A DNA stretch of 64,000 nucleotides from an uncultured Verrucomicrobia subdivision 3 bacterium. Lineage in GTDB: Bacteria; Verrucomicrobiota; Verrucomicrobiia; Limisphaerales; UBA11358. Made by a program: the position numbers and the translations under genes. The stretch covers positions 1-64,000 of the forward strand of contig CAIXUZ010000071.1 in the NCBI GenBank assembly GCA_903922735.1. Reading direction: 5' to 3'. This document shows positions 38,317 to 46,746 of this stretch, piece by piece. Every line of letters starts with the position of its first letter. Position 1 is the first letter of the stretch. The notes under the pieces were generated by a model. That model searched no databases, was not told where the DNA came from, and was given only the letters and a program-made list of their open reading frames with translations.

Positions 38317-39309
38317 TCACAAGCATTTTTTCTGTTTTTTTGCTTCATCCGCCCTACTGACCGGATTCCCGCCCAAGCGAAGCCGGGCGGCGGTTTGTCC
38401 CTGCTCGCGTAAAGTCCGCAGGCTCAAAGAATCATGCCGTTTGGCCAGCCTTACGCCGTGTTCGTCGCGCATCAATTCGCAATGGTAAAATTGCGGGGCG
38501 GTTAGGCCGAGCGCGCGATAGAGCAGGATCTGCCGCGCGGTGCTGAGCAGCAGATCCGCGCCGCGCACCACTTCCGAGATTTGCATGGCGGCATCGTCCA
38601 CGACGCATGCCAGTTGATAGGCCGGCACGCCGTCGGGACGCCAGACGACGAAATCACCGAATTCCTTGCCGGCGACAAATTTTTGTTCGCCAAAACCGCC
38701 GTCCATGAAGCAGATGGTTTCACCGTCAGGGACGCGGAAGCGCCACGAAAATTTGGGGTGGCGGGTTTTGAACCCGGTATTTAATTCGCCCTTCTCCATC
38801 CGCGATCTGGAATAGGCGCGGCAGGTTCCCGGATAAATCGGTTCATCCCCGGCGTTTTCATGCGGCGCGCTGACCGCGGCTTGAATATCTTTGCGCGAGC
38901 AGGTGCAGGGATAAATGAAGCCGCCCGCCCGGAGTTTTTCCAGCGCGGCGCGGTAAACCTCCATTCGTTCGCTTTGATTATAAGGTGCGAACGGCCCGCC
39001 GCAGTCCGGGCCTTCGCTCCACTCGAAGCCAAACCAGCGCAAGTCTTCCAGCATTTGGGTGACAAACTCCATCTTGAATCGGGTGGAATCCAAATCCTCG
39101 TTGCGGAGAATCAAAGTGCCGCCTGCCGCCCGTGCCCGTTCCTGTGCCGCCCAGAACGTCCGTGCGTGACCAAGATGTAGCAGGCCCGTCGGCGACGGCG
39201 CCAGGCGGCCGCGGTATTGGGGATTGATCGTGGGTGATTTCAGGTTCACTGCCGGAATAAAACTACGAAGTGGTGCCGGAACAAAGTTTTCTTTTTCATC
39301 CATCGCCAA
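38317..39309 (-). CDS. gluQ: glutamyl-Q tRNA(Asp) synthetase
   Basis: A 330-residue homologue of the catalytic half of glutamyl-tRNA synthetase. Motifs: RLAPSPTGLLHLGHA (HIGH box, near residue 40), a zinc-site pattern CTCS...YPGTC (near residues 140-165) and a KMSKS-like LAKRHDSLSLR near residue 300. The anticodon-binding domain is absent. GluQ glutamylates queuosine in tRNA-Asp. The full gltX lies at 46747-48111, supporting this as the Q-type paralogue. The first 25 residues may be an over-extended start. Confidence 0.9.
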   Translation of the reverse strand: MAMDEKENFVPAPLRSFIPAVNLKSPTINPQYRGRLAPSPTGLLHLGHARTFWAAQERARAAGGTLILRNEDLDSTRFKMEFVTQMLEDLRWFGFEWSEGPDCGGPFAPYNQSERMEVYRAALEKLRAGGFIYPCTCSRKDIQAAVSAPHENAGDEPIYPGTCRAYSRSRMEKGELNTGFKTRHPKFSWRFRVPDGETICFMDGGFGEQKFVAGKEFGDFVVWRPDGVPAYQLACVVDDAAMQISEVVRGADLLLSTARQILLYRALGLTAPQFYHCELMRDEHGVRLAKRHDSLSLRTLREQGQTAARLRLGGNPVSRADEAKKQKKCL

Positions 39310-39353
39310 AAAAAATGTGGACTTCCGGTGCGGCCCGATTCAATAATTACTTT

Positions 39354-41465
39354 ATGAACTTAATTAAATACCTTTCCCGGGGGTTTTGGGCTTCCCGACT
39401 CATGGGGATTTTCTACGTTCTGGCCGCGGCGACCGTGGGCTTGGCCCAGGCAACTCTGCCAGTCCTGCAAATCCAGGCGGACAAAGTCACGGCCAAGATG
39501 CCGCCGACGTTTTACGGATTGATGACCGAAGAGATTAATTATTCCTACGAGGGCGGGCTTTATGGTGAGCTCATCCGCAACCGCTCGTTCAAGGCGGATG
39601 CCCTTCCCGAGATCGTCAAGCCTGACGCCTATGTCCTGAATCAGTATTATCCGGCGAAGTTTCCGGCCACAAACGCGCCAAAATTCTGGAATGCCGTCGG
39701 CAACGTCCTCCTTGCCCTCGATACTAACACGCCATTGAACGCCGCGCTCAACGTGAGCCTGCGGATGGAGGCCCCCTCGGCGTCAAAAAGTTCTCCGGCA
39801 GGCGTCGCCAACGGCGGATATTGGGGCATTCCCCTCCGGCCCAAGACGGCTTATCAGGTTTCGTTCTTCGCCAAAGCCGCTGCCGGATTCAACGGCCCGC
39901 TCACGGTGACCCTTGAAAGTGCGGACGGGAAAACCGTCTTTGCCCGCGCCGAAATCTCCGGCGTCACCGGCGACTGGAAAAAATTTGAAGCCACGTTGAC
40001 TCCAAACAATGTGAAGCCGTCCAGAGAGAATGTTTTCAAACTGACGACGGCTTCGCCCGGCACGATCTGGTTGCAGCAGGTTTCGCTGTTCCCGCCCACC
40101 TATAAAAATCGTGCCAACGGCAACCGCGTGGACCTCTCGCAGATGCTGGCGGCCGCGCAGCCGAAGTTTCTGCGCTTCCCCGGCGGCAATTACGTCGAGG
40201 GCAATTATTTCAACGAGCGTTTCAACTGGAAGCAAACCGTCGGTCCCTTCGAGCAGCGGCCCGGCCATCGCAGTTGCTGGGGCTATTGGTCCACGGACGG
40301 GTTTGGGCTCCCGGAATTTCTCGGCTGGTGTCAGGACTTGAATATGGAGCCGGTGCTCGCGGTGTTCGCGGGCTATACGCTAAAGAAGGATTATATTCCC
40401 GCCGGACCCGGGCTAGAACCTTACGTTCAGGAAGCGTTGGAGGAGATTGAATACGTCATCGGTGACGCTTCGACCAAGTGGGGCGCGCAGCGCGTCAGGG
40501 ACGGCTATCCGAACCCGTTCAAGCTGCGTTACGTCGAAATCGGAAACGAAGACTGGTTCGACAAGTCGGGCAGCTATGACGGCCGGTTCGCCCAGTTTTA
40601 CGACGCCATCAAGGCCAGATACCCGCACTTGAAAATCATTTCCACCGTCGGTAACGAGCACCCGGAATCCGCGCGCGTCCATAGCCGCACCCCTGACTTG
40701 GTGGATGAACATTACTACCGCTCCGAGGAAGAAATGGAATCCCAGTCCTACATGTATGATGAGCGCAGCCGCACCAACGCGGCCAAAATCTTCGTGGGTG
40801 AATGGGCCACGCGCGTCGGGTCGCCCACGCCGAACATGGCCGGGGCGCTCGGCGATGCCGCCTTCATGTGCAGTATGGAGCGCAACGCCGACATCGTGCT
40901 CATGCACTGCTACGCGCCCTTGTTCGTCAATGTCAGCGAAATCAATACCCCCAAGCAAAAAAACGACTCGATGCAATGGTCCAGCGACCTGATCGGTTAT
41001 AACGTCCTTAGCAGTTACGGCTCGCCGTCGTATTACGCCCAGAAAATGTTCGGCAACCACGGTGGTGATGAGGTGCTGGCCACCGCCGCCCAAAACCTGC
41101 CGGCTTACTCCTGGGTGCAACCGGCCAGAAAACGCGACGGGGTGGAGTCGCCGGCCGTCCAGCGCGAGGCAAAATCTTTGTTCTACTCCGCTACCCGTGA
41201 AAAAAACAGCGGCAAGATCATTGTCAAAATCGTCAATCGCGCCGATGCGCCGCAGGCCGTAAAGATTGAAATTAGTGGCGTGAAAGCCATCGCCGCCCGG
41301 GGCACCGCCACCGTCCTTAAGGCCGGCAATCGTGACGCCACCAATTCCATTGACGACCCGGAGAAGGTGGTGCCGGTGACCGAAAAGGTGAACGGCCTGG
41401 GCACCCGCTTTACCCGCACCTTCCCGCCTTGCTCCATCACCATTCTGGAATTGCAGGCGAAGTGA
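39354..41465 (+). CDS. secreted alpha-L-arabinofuranosidase, GH51-like
   Basis: A 703-residue exported enzyme expected to release arabinofuranosyl units from plant polysaccharides. The signal peptide is MGIFYVLAAATVGLAQA, preceded by a short charged segment. A carbohydrate-binding beta-sandwich occupies about residues 120-240 (YQVSFFAKAAAGFNGPLTVTL). The TIM barrel has KFLRFPGGNYVEGNYF, acid/base Glu399 in VEIGNEDW and nucleophile Glu483 in FVGEWATR. A C-terminal beta-domain ends the protein. ATG 39354 is chosen because it gives the signal peptide directly. It is divergent from gluQ with a 44-bp gap. Confidence 0.88.
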   Translation: MNLIKYLSRGFWASRLMGIFYVLAAATVGLAQATLPVLQIQADKVTAKMPPTFYGLMTEEINYSYEGGLYGELIRNRSFKADALPEIVKPDAYVLNQYYPAKFPATNAPKFWNAVGNVLLALDTNTPLNAALNVSLRMEAPSASKSSPAGVANGGYWGIPLRPKTAYQVSFFAKAAAGFNGPLTVTLESADGKTVFARAEISGVTGDWKKFEATLTPNNVKPSRENVFKLTTASPGTIWLQQVSLFPPTYKNRANGNRVDLSQMLAAAQPKFLRFPGGNYVEGNYFNERFNWKQTVGPFEQRPGHRSCWGYWSTDGFGLPEFLGWCQDLNMEPVLAVFAGYTLKKDYIPAGPGLEPYVQEALEEIEYVIGDASTKWGAQRVRDGYPNPFKLRYVEIGNEDWFDKSGSYDGRFAQFYDAIKARYPHLKIISTVGNEHPESARVHSRTPDLVDEHYYRSEEEMESQSYMYDERSRTNAAKIFVGEWATRVGSPTPNMAGALGDAAFMCSMERNADIVLMHCYAPLFVNVSEINTPKQKNDSMQWSSDLIGYNVLSSYGSPSYYAQKMFGNHGGDEVLATAAQNLPAYSWVQPARKRDGVESPAVQREAKSLFYSATREKNSGKIIVKIVNRADAPQAVKIEISGVKAIAARGTATVLKAGNRDATNSIDDPEKVVPVTEKVNGLGTRFTRTFPPCSITILELQAK

Positions 41466-41472
41466 AATCACC

Positions 41473-41544
41473 GGTGGGGCGAGCGTCCTCGCGAGCCGAT
41501 TAAACCGCAGGCTCACGACGGCTCGCGAGGACGCTCGCCCCACC
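41473..41544. repeat. perfect 26-bp inverted repeat (palindromic element)
   Basis: Arms 41473-41498 and 41519-41544 are exact reverse complements, begin GGTGGGGCGAGCGTCCTCGC and are separated by 20 bp. The element lies between two convergent genes (GH51 and the RmlD-like gene), 7 bp from each stop. It could act as a bidirectional terminator, and its length and perfection suggest a dispersed palindromic repeat family. Confidence 0.92.
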
Positions 41545-41550
41545 AGCCTT

Positions 41551-42411
41551 TCAAAATGTTTCGTCTGGATTTGCCGCCAGCCACGCCCGCAGGCCGGGCA
41601 GGGGAGTGGATAACTCATTTTGTACCTTGGCGATGTTCAGCGACGTGTCCAGCGCGCGCGGCGGCCCCGGAAAATCATGGGCGGAACCGGATTTCAGGGT
41701 TGCTGTCACCTCCGGCCACCGTTGGACCAGAAGTTCGCCGATTTCCCAGCGCGAAAGTTTCTCCGCACCGGCAACGTGGTAAAGGCCCGCACATTTTTTC
41801 TGTGCCAGTTCCCAGACCGCCCGCGCCGTTTCCACCGCCGGAATCGGGCAGCGGAATTCATCGGTGAACAAGGTCATCCCCTGGCCGGCTTGTTGCATGG
41901 TGCGCCGCAACTGCTCGTTGAACGCCCGGTTGCCGGACGGCGAAGTGCCGCCGTTGAGAGAGGTGCGCACGACCAGATGGCGCGGGTTTTTCCGGACGAT
42001 GCCCTCGGCGGTAAGCTTGGTCTCGCCGTAAAGGTGTAGCGGATTCGCCGGGTCCGTCTCGGCGTAATTCCCCTTGCGCCCGTCGAATACCAGATCCGTC
42101 GAGAAAAAGGCGAAAGAAATGTCCACCGCCAGCTCCGCCAGCAGTTGGGTGACCTCGACGTTCACGCGCCGGGCCAGCGCGGGGTTTTTTTGCCCGTCGG
42201 CAACTGCGGTGATGGCCGCGCAGTGGATGACGAGTTGTGGTCGGTCCTTTTTGAATTCGCGTTCGACGGCGGCGAAATCCAGCAAATCAAAATCCGCGCG
42301 CGTCAGCGCTCGCACTCGCCAGTGCGGTGCGAATTGGGGCGCGGTTTGGGCGAGATAATTGCCAATCAACCCGCTGGCGCCGGTGATCCAAGCCGTGTTC
42401 AGGACGGACAT
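41551..42411 (-). CDS. NAD(P)-dependent sugar reductase, RmlD-like
   Basis: A 286-residue extended short-chain dehydrogenase. Visible are the Rossmann motif TGASGLIGNYL (near residue 10), HCAAITAV, a FFSTDLVFDG strand with the catalytic Ser/Thr, the Y-G-E-T-K catalytic pair and the RmlD-type downstream segment VVRTSLNGGTSPSGNRAFNE. It resembles dTDP-4-dehydrorhamnose reductase, but no other rhamnose genes are near, so the substrate is open. Confidence 0.82.
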   Translation of the reverse strand: MSVLNTAWITGASGLIGNYLAQTAPQFAPHWRVRALTRADFDLLDFAAVEREFKKDRPQLVIHCAAITAVADGQKNPALARRVNVEVTQLLAELAVDISFAFFSTDLVFDGRKGNYAETDPANPLHLYGETKLTAEGIVRKNPRHLVVRTSLNGGTSPSGNRAFNEQLRRTMQQAGQGMTLFTDEFRCPIPAVETARAVWELAQKKCAGLYHVAGAEKLSRWEIGELLVQRWPEVTATLKSGSAHDFPGPPRALDTSLNIAKVQNELSTPLPGLRAWLAANPDETF

Positions 42412-42525
42412 CCGCCAAATCTAACAGCACGCCTTGAGCCGGCAAGCCAACAAATCGCTCCGCCGATGCTTCCATGGAAATTATTGATGCTTCGGAACCA
42501 AATTCGGTTGCCTGCCTGCTTTATC

Positions 42526-42777
42526 CAGTAGCTACGGCACAACGTCCAGAGACAACTGGATGACGTCCTGATGCAATTCCCCTTCGTCCAGTAACTTCAG
42601 CTCTTCGTGCAGTAGTCTCAACCCGTTGTTCAGTAGCTTCAGCACAACGTCCAGTTGCTTCAGTGCGTTGTCCAGTCGTCTCAATTCTTCGTGCAGTTGC
42701 TTCAGCACATCGTCCAGTAGCCTCAACATTAAGTTTTGAAGCATCAATACTTCATCTTGAAGTCTCAAAACTCCAAG
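42526..42777. repeat. 21-bp imperfect tandem repeat, about 12 units
   Basis: Units of exactly 21 bp run from 42526 to 42777, with a plus-strand consensus near CAGTAGCTTCAGCACAACGTC. The outermost units are the most diverged. Because 21 is a multiple of three the array keeps one reading frame. On the minus strand most units encode a seven-residue leucine-rich heptad such as D-N-A-L-K-Q-L. The units are contiguous without spacers, so this is not a CRISPR array. Confidence 0.93.
42532..42768 (-). CDS. possible small leucine-heptad coiled-coil protein
   Basis: The minus strand of the 21-bp array has a 78-codon frame from a TTG start. Most of it is heptads: RLLDDVL, KQLHEEL, RRLDNAL, KQLDVVL, KLLNNGL, RLLHEEL, KLLDEGE. 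Leucine positions alternate CTG and TTG codons and the HEE units differ synonymously (GAA/GAG), which hints at coding constraint. There is no clear ribosome binding site or export signal, and a stop lies ten codons upstream. It may be a small coiled-coil protein or only a repeat that happens to be open. Confidence 0.35.
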   Translation of the reverse strand: MRLQDEVLMLQNLMLRLLDDVLKQLHEELRRLDNALKQLDVVLKLLNNGLRLLHEELKLLDEGELHQDVIQLSLDVVP

Positions 42778-42850
42778 AAAACCCTCAAAAGTGCCGTTTT
42801 ATGACCAAAAGACGCCGTTTTAGCCTCATAAAGCGCAAAAATCATCCAGT

Positions 42851-42985
42851 GTGGCGCCAACCGACCTCAAACCAGCTTCCGGCACGACCTACGCGGTGCA
42901 AGTCTGCTCCCAGGGCGGACACAACAAGGTCAGCGACTGGAGCCTGCCCATCACCATCATGTGCACCGAACGGGTTGGATTGTAA
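42851..42985 (+). pseudogene. fragment of a fibronectin type III-like domain
   Basis: The 44-codon frame reads VAPTDLKPASGTTYAVQVCSQ and then GGHNKVSDWSLPITIMCT, the last strands of a fibronectin III domain (TxYxVQVxxQGxxxxSDWS). No start or rest of the domain is present upstream, where the 21-bp array lies. It is probably the tail of a decayed secreted protein gene. Confidence 0.45.
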
Positions 42986-43097
42986 AATGAACCACCCCCG
43001 CCCCGGCAACGCGGCGGGCATTTTAGTTATGTGCCAATCATTTTCTGAAAGGACACTTGGTAAGGCGGGCGGATGGGCGTAAAACCTCCGACAAGAC

Positions 43098-43502
43098 ATG
43101 AAAACCAAACTCATCCTCTACCTCGCGCTTGGTATAAGTGTTCTCTGTGCACTTAAACACTACAATATATTTCCGTTTCACCATGAGCGGACGAGAGCCA
43201 CATCATCTGTTGCCATGTGCCCTAATTACCTCCGATTTATTGATGCTGTGGTAAAACAGTGGGCGAAGGACCATGGAAAACATCCCGGCGATGCAGTGAC
43301 ACTTGATGATCTCAAGCCATATTTTAAAAATGGGGAAACACCCAGATGCCCAGATGGCGGAAAATACAGTGTTACGGTGGTTGGGGCGCTGCCGGCTTGT
43401 GCGCTGGGAATCAATACCAATTCGCTGCTGAAAAAGCTTCGCAACTATGTTTACGGGGAAGAATTTCCAAGCAAAGCACCGAGATATCACAGAATGCCAT
43501 GA
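43098..43502 (+). CDS. pseudopilin-like small exported protein
   Basis: A 134-residue protein with an N-terminal hydrophobic segment (LILYLALGISVLCAL). The body resembles globular domains of type II secretion pseudopilins from Verrucomicrobia: CPNYLRFIDAVVKQWAKDH, then DLKPYFKNGETPRCPDGGKYSVTVVG. A classical prepilin GF[TS]LxE motif is missing, so it is not a normal pilin. The segment is visibly more AT-rich than its neighbours, suggesting transfer or relaxed constraint. Function unknown. Confidence 0.6.
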   Translation: MKTKLILYLALGISVLCALKHYNIFPFHHERTRATSSVAMCPNYLRFIDAVVKQWAKDHGKHPGDAVTLDDLKPYFKNGETPRCPDGGKYSVTVVGALPACALGINTNSLLKKLRNYVYGEEFPSKAPRYHRMP

Positions 43503-43546
43503 ACCCCAAACTCCTCCTCGGCCTCGCGCTCGTTTTGAGCGGCTAA
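43499..43546 (+). pseudogene. truncated signal-peptide start
   Basis: An ATG overlapping the preceding stop (ATGA) opens a 15-codon frame MNPKLLLGLALVLSG followed by TAA. This looks like the beginning of a secretory signal whose gene body is missing, probably the remnant of a second co-transcribed exported protein. Confidence 0.4.
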
Positions 43547-43561
43547 ATTTGCGATTTTAAC

Positions 43562-44461
<900 letters not shown>

Positions 44462-44464
44462 GCC

Positions 44465-45478
44465 TCAATGGCTTGGCTTGTTCTGCTCCGAATTGCCATC
44501 GAGGATGATGGTTTTCAGATGCGCGTGGTCGGGTGCGGCTTTGACCGGCTCCTGCCCGAATAGTTCGCGGATGAATTTGCCGAGCGTCTCATTGGTCGGG
44601 CCGTAACCGCCGTGGTAGATGTAATATTCCAGTTCGGTCAGCAACTGGTCGGCCGTTGCGTAGCGGTGGTGCAGGTCGCGCGCCAGGCAGTGGTGGAGTA
44701 TGTCGTTGAGCCGGTCGTCGATGCGCGGGTCGAGCGAGCGGAAATCAGGGATGGGCTGGTTCATGATCCGGTTCCGCGAATCTTCAGCGCTTGTCCCCTT
44801 GAAAATATTCCGGCCGAGCAGCAGATTCGCCAGCACCACCCCGGCGGAGAAAATATCCGAACGCTTGTCGGTCACCTGAAAATCCGCCTGCTCAGGGCTC
44901 ATGTAATCCGGTTTGCCGGCGACGACTTCCCCTTCCTGGTCGGTGAGAAATCCTTTTGCCTTGGCGATGCCGAAGTCGGTCAGTTTCACGTCGCCTTCGA
45001 ACGCGATCATGATGTTCTTGAAGCTGACGTCGCGGTGGACGATGCCCATCGGCCGGCCATCTTTGTCGGTCTTGTTATGCGCGTAGGCGAGTCCGCGGGC
45101 GACGCGGCTGGTGATGAATACCGCCAGTTCCTTCGATAGTGGGCGCTTTTTTTCGGCCAGCTGATGGGTGAACTGCTCCAGATTCACGCCCCGGATCAAT
45201 TCCATGGCGATGAAGGCCAGGCCGTTCGTCTCGCCGAGATGGTAGGTTTGGACGATGTTGGTGTGGATCAAATCGGCGACGAGCTTGGCTTCGCCGACAA
45301 AATTATCCATGAACATCTTCTGGCTGCCGAAATTGGGCCGGATGATCTTGATGGCGACGCGTTTGACGAAATCTCGTGCGCCGTGCTGCTCCGCTTCATA
45401 CACGATGCCCATGCCACCCTCGAAGATTTTTCGAGTGATGTCATAGCGAAATTCGTTATGGATGGAGAAGAGCGCCAT
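44465..45478 (-). CDS. cytoplasmic Ser/Thr protein kinase
   Basis: A 337-residue Hanks-type kinase. The Gly-rich loop is FEGGMGIVYEAE (near residue 19), the ATP lysine lies in VAIKII, and the catalytic loop is IVHRDVSFKNIM. The loop has Ser where many kinases have Lys, a variant common in bacterial kinases. DFGIAKAKG and the DYMSPEQ P+1 loop follow. There is no transmembrane segment or PASTA-type sensor; the C-terminal 60 residues are low-complexity. Its gene starts 180 bp from the divergent HU gene and is followed by aguB. Substrates are unknown. Confidence 0.88.
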   Translation of the reverse strand: MALFSIHNEFRYDITRKIFEGGMGIVYEAEQHGARDFVKRVAIKIIRPNFGSQKMFMDNFVGEAKLVADLIHTNIVQTYHLGETNGLAFIAMELIRGVNLEQFTHQLAEKKRPLSKELAVFITSRVARGLAYAHNKTDKDGRPMGIVHRDVSFKNIMIAFEGDVKLTDFGIAKAKGFLTDQEGEVVAGKPDYMSPEQADFQVTDKRSDIFSAGVVLANLLLGRNIFKGTSAEDSRNRIMNQPIPDFRSLDPRIDDRLNDILHHCLARDLHHRYATADQLLTELEYYIYHGGYGPTNETLGKFIRELFGQEPVKAAPDHAHLKTIILDGNSEQNKPSH

Positions 45479-45563
45479 GGCTAAATGGTCGGAAATCGTC
45501 TTGTGATGTCAAGTCCGGTGGCGCGGAAGGCTTAAAAAACTGTGTTTTTTTTAATTTTTTCGC

Positions 45564-45592
45564 TTGCGCGAGGGGCGTAATGGATTTTTACT
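45564..45592 (+). promoter_or_regulatory. candidate promoter of the HU gene
   Basis: TTGCGC (45564-45569), a 17-bp spacer and TTTACT (45587-45592) lie 66 bp before the HU start, in an AT-rich gap downstream of a T-rich tract. The match is moderate. Confidence 0.4.
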
Positions 45593-45658
45593 CGCATAAG
45601 TCTGGTGACTTTTCGGACTGAAACGTAACAAACAACAACCTCAACCAAATAAATAAAT

Positions 45659-45946
45659 ATGGCAAAAGCACTCTCCAAAGCTCAAATCGCCGCGCTCGTC
45701 GCGGAAAAGAACGGACTCTCCAAGAAGCAGGCCGTTGAAATCCTCGACAGCATCGCGCAGCTCGCTTACAAGCATGCGAAAGACACTTTCACCCTGCCTG
45801 GCATCGGCAAGCTCGTCCTCAAGAACCGCGCTGCCCGCATCGGCCGCAACCCCAAGACCGGCGAGCAGATCCAGATCAAGGCCAAGCGCGTCGTGAAGTT
45901 CCGCGTCGCCAAGGCCGCCAAGGACGCAATCCTCGGCACCAAGTAA
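45659..45946 (+). CDS. HU/IHF-family DNA-binding protein
   Basis: A 95-residue histone-like protein. It has the helical dimerisation core (LSKAQIAALVAEKNGLSKKQAVEILDSIAQLA), the beta-arm region with GIGKLVLKNRAARIGRNPKTGEQIQIKAKRVVKFRVAK and the Arg-Asn-Pro tip (GRNPKTGE) that inserts into DNA. It stands alone with its own terminator, as usual for nucleoid proteins. Confidence 0.95.
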   Translation: MAKALSKAQIAALVAEKNGLSKKQAVEILDSIAQLAYKHAKDTFTLPGIGKLVLKNRAARIGRNPKTGEQIQIKAKRVVKFRVAKAAKDAILGTK

Positions 45947-45964
45947 TTTTTTATTACTTCCACC

Positions 45965-45996
45965 AAAGAGCGCTCCGTCTACGGGGCGCTCTTTTT
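45965..45996 (+). terminator. terminator of the HU gene
   Basis: The arms AAAGAGCGC and GCGCTCTTT (with inner CCG/CGG pairs) are followed by a continuing T-run. It lies 18 bp after the HU stop and also faces the end of the convergent DUF3047 gene. Confidence 0.85.
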
Positions 45997-46646
45997 CATT
46001 CCCCGGATAGTGCAATATCCGTGTAATCTCCTCTCAGTTTCATTCCCAAACTGTCGCTGTCCGTCATCAACCCAAATCCTACAATCTTTGGCATGGGCTG
46101 GTCGGGAAAAACCTTTTTCCAGTCCGCCGACACATCCCGTTCCTCGGTCAGCCACTGGCCAGCCTTGGCGTTGCCGGATTCCAGGACAAAGATCTGCGCG
46201 CGGCCGGACTTGGGATGCTCCAGTACCGTGCCGGACGGCTCCGTGTTACCCCACATATAATTCAGCGTGCGCGGTGGTCCGATGAACGTGTCGAACGCCA
46301 CGAACACCCGCGCCGCGTGGTCGAACTTCTTCAACTCGCGCTCCGAACCGTTCGTGTTCACTCCCTCAATCCGCCAGCGCCAGCGCAGCTTCAGCCTGGC
46401 TGGCGGCGCGAGTTTCAGCTTCGTGCTCAAGGCGGAACACGATTTTATCGCCGTGCCACGCACGAAATAATTTGTCCCCTCGCGCACCGTCGCATAATCC
46501 GTCGGCGTTTTGAAAAACGCCACGTTCTCCCAGCCGTTTGAAATGCCGCGCGAAAAGTCAGCGGCGAACAGGATCTGCTCCGCTGCCGTCAGCCGGCAAA
46601 GCATCAATGCCCCCAAAAGAACGGCCAATGAAAATTGTCTCGCCAT
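45996..46646 (-). CDS. secreted DUF3047 protein
   Basis: A 216-residue protein with a signal peptide (FSLAVLLGALMLCRLTAA). The body is a beta-rich domain recognised as DUF3047, with LRWRWRIEG, HAARVFVAFD, RTLNYMWGNTEPSG and RDVSADWKKVFPDQPMPKIVGFGLMTDSD. Function unknown; probably periplasmic carbohydrate- or ligand-binding fold. It converges on the HU gene and is divergent from gltX. Confidence 0.82.
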   Translation of the reverse strand: MARQFSLAVLLGALMLCRLTAAEQILFAADFSRGISNGWENVAFFKTPTDYATVREGTNYFVRGTAIKSCSALSTKLKLAPPARLKLRWRWRIEGVNTNGSERELKKFDHAARVFVAFDTFIGPPRTLNYMWGNTEPSGTVLEHPKSGRAQIFVLESGNAKAGQWLTEERDVSADWKKVFPDQPMPKIVGFGLMTDSDSLGMKLRGDYTDIALSGE

Positions 46647-46746
46647 CCGCCAACCCTATCGATTTTCGCGGCCAACCAAAAGTGACAACTCGGTGATTTT
46701 TGTTTTTAAATCTGTGTCCATTTATGAAAATTTGTGGCTAAATAAA

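Noticed and set aside
42526-42777. CRISPR array
   Set aside because: The 21-bp units are contiguous and diverged, with no spacers and no cas genes.
42663-43082. 139-codon plus-strand frame over the 21-bp array and beyond
   Set aside because: No domain, and composition follows the repeats and the non-coding gap; the fibronectin-like remnant lies in another frame.
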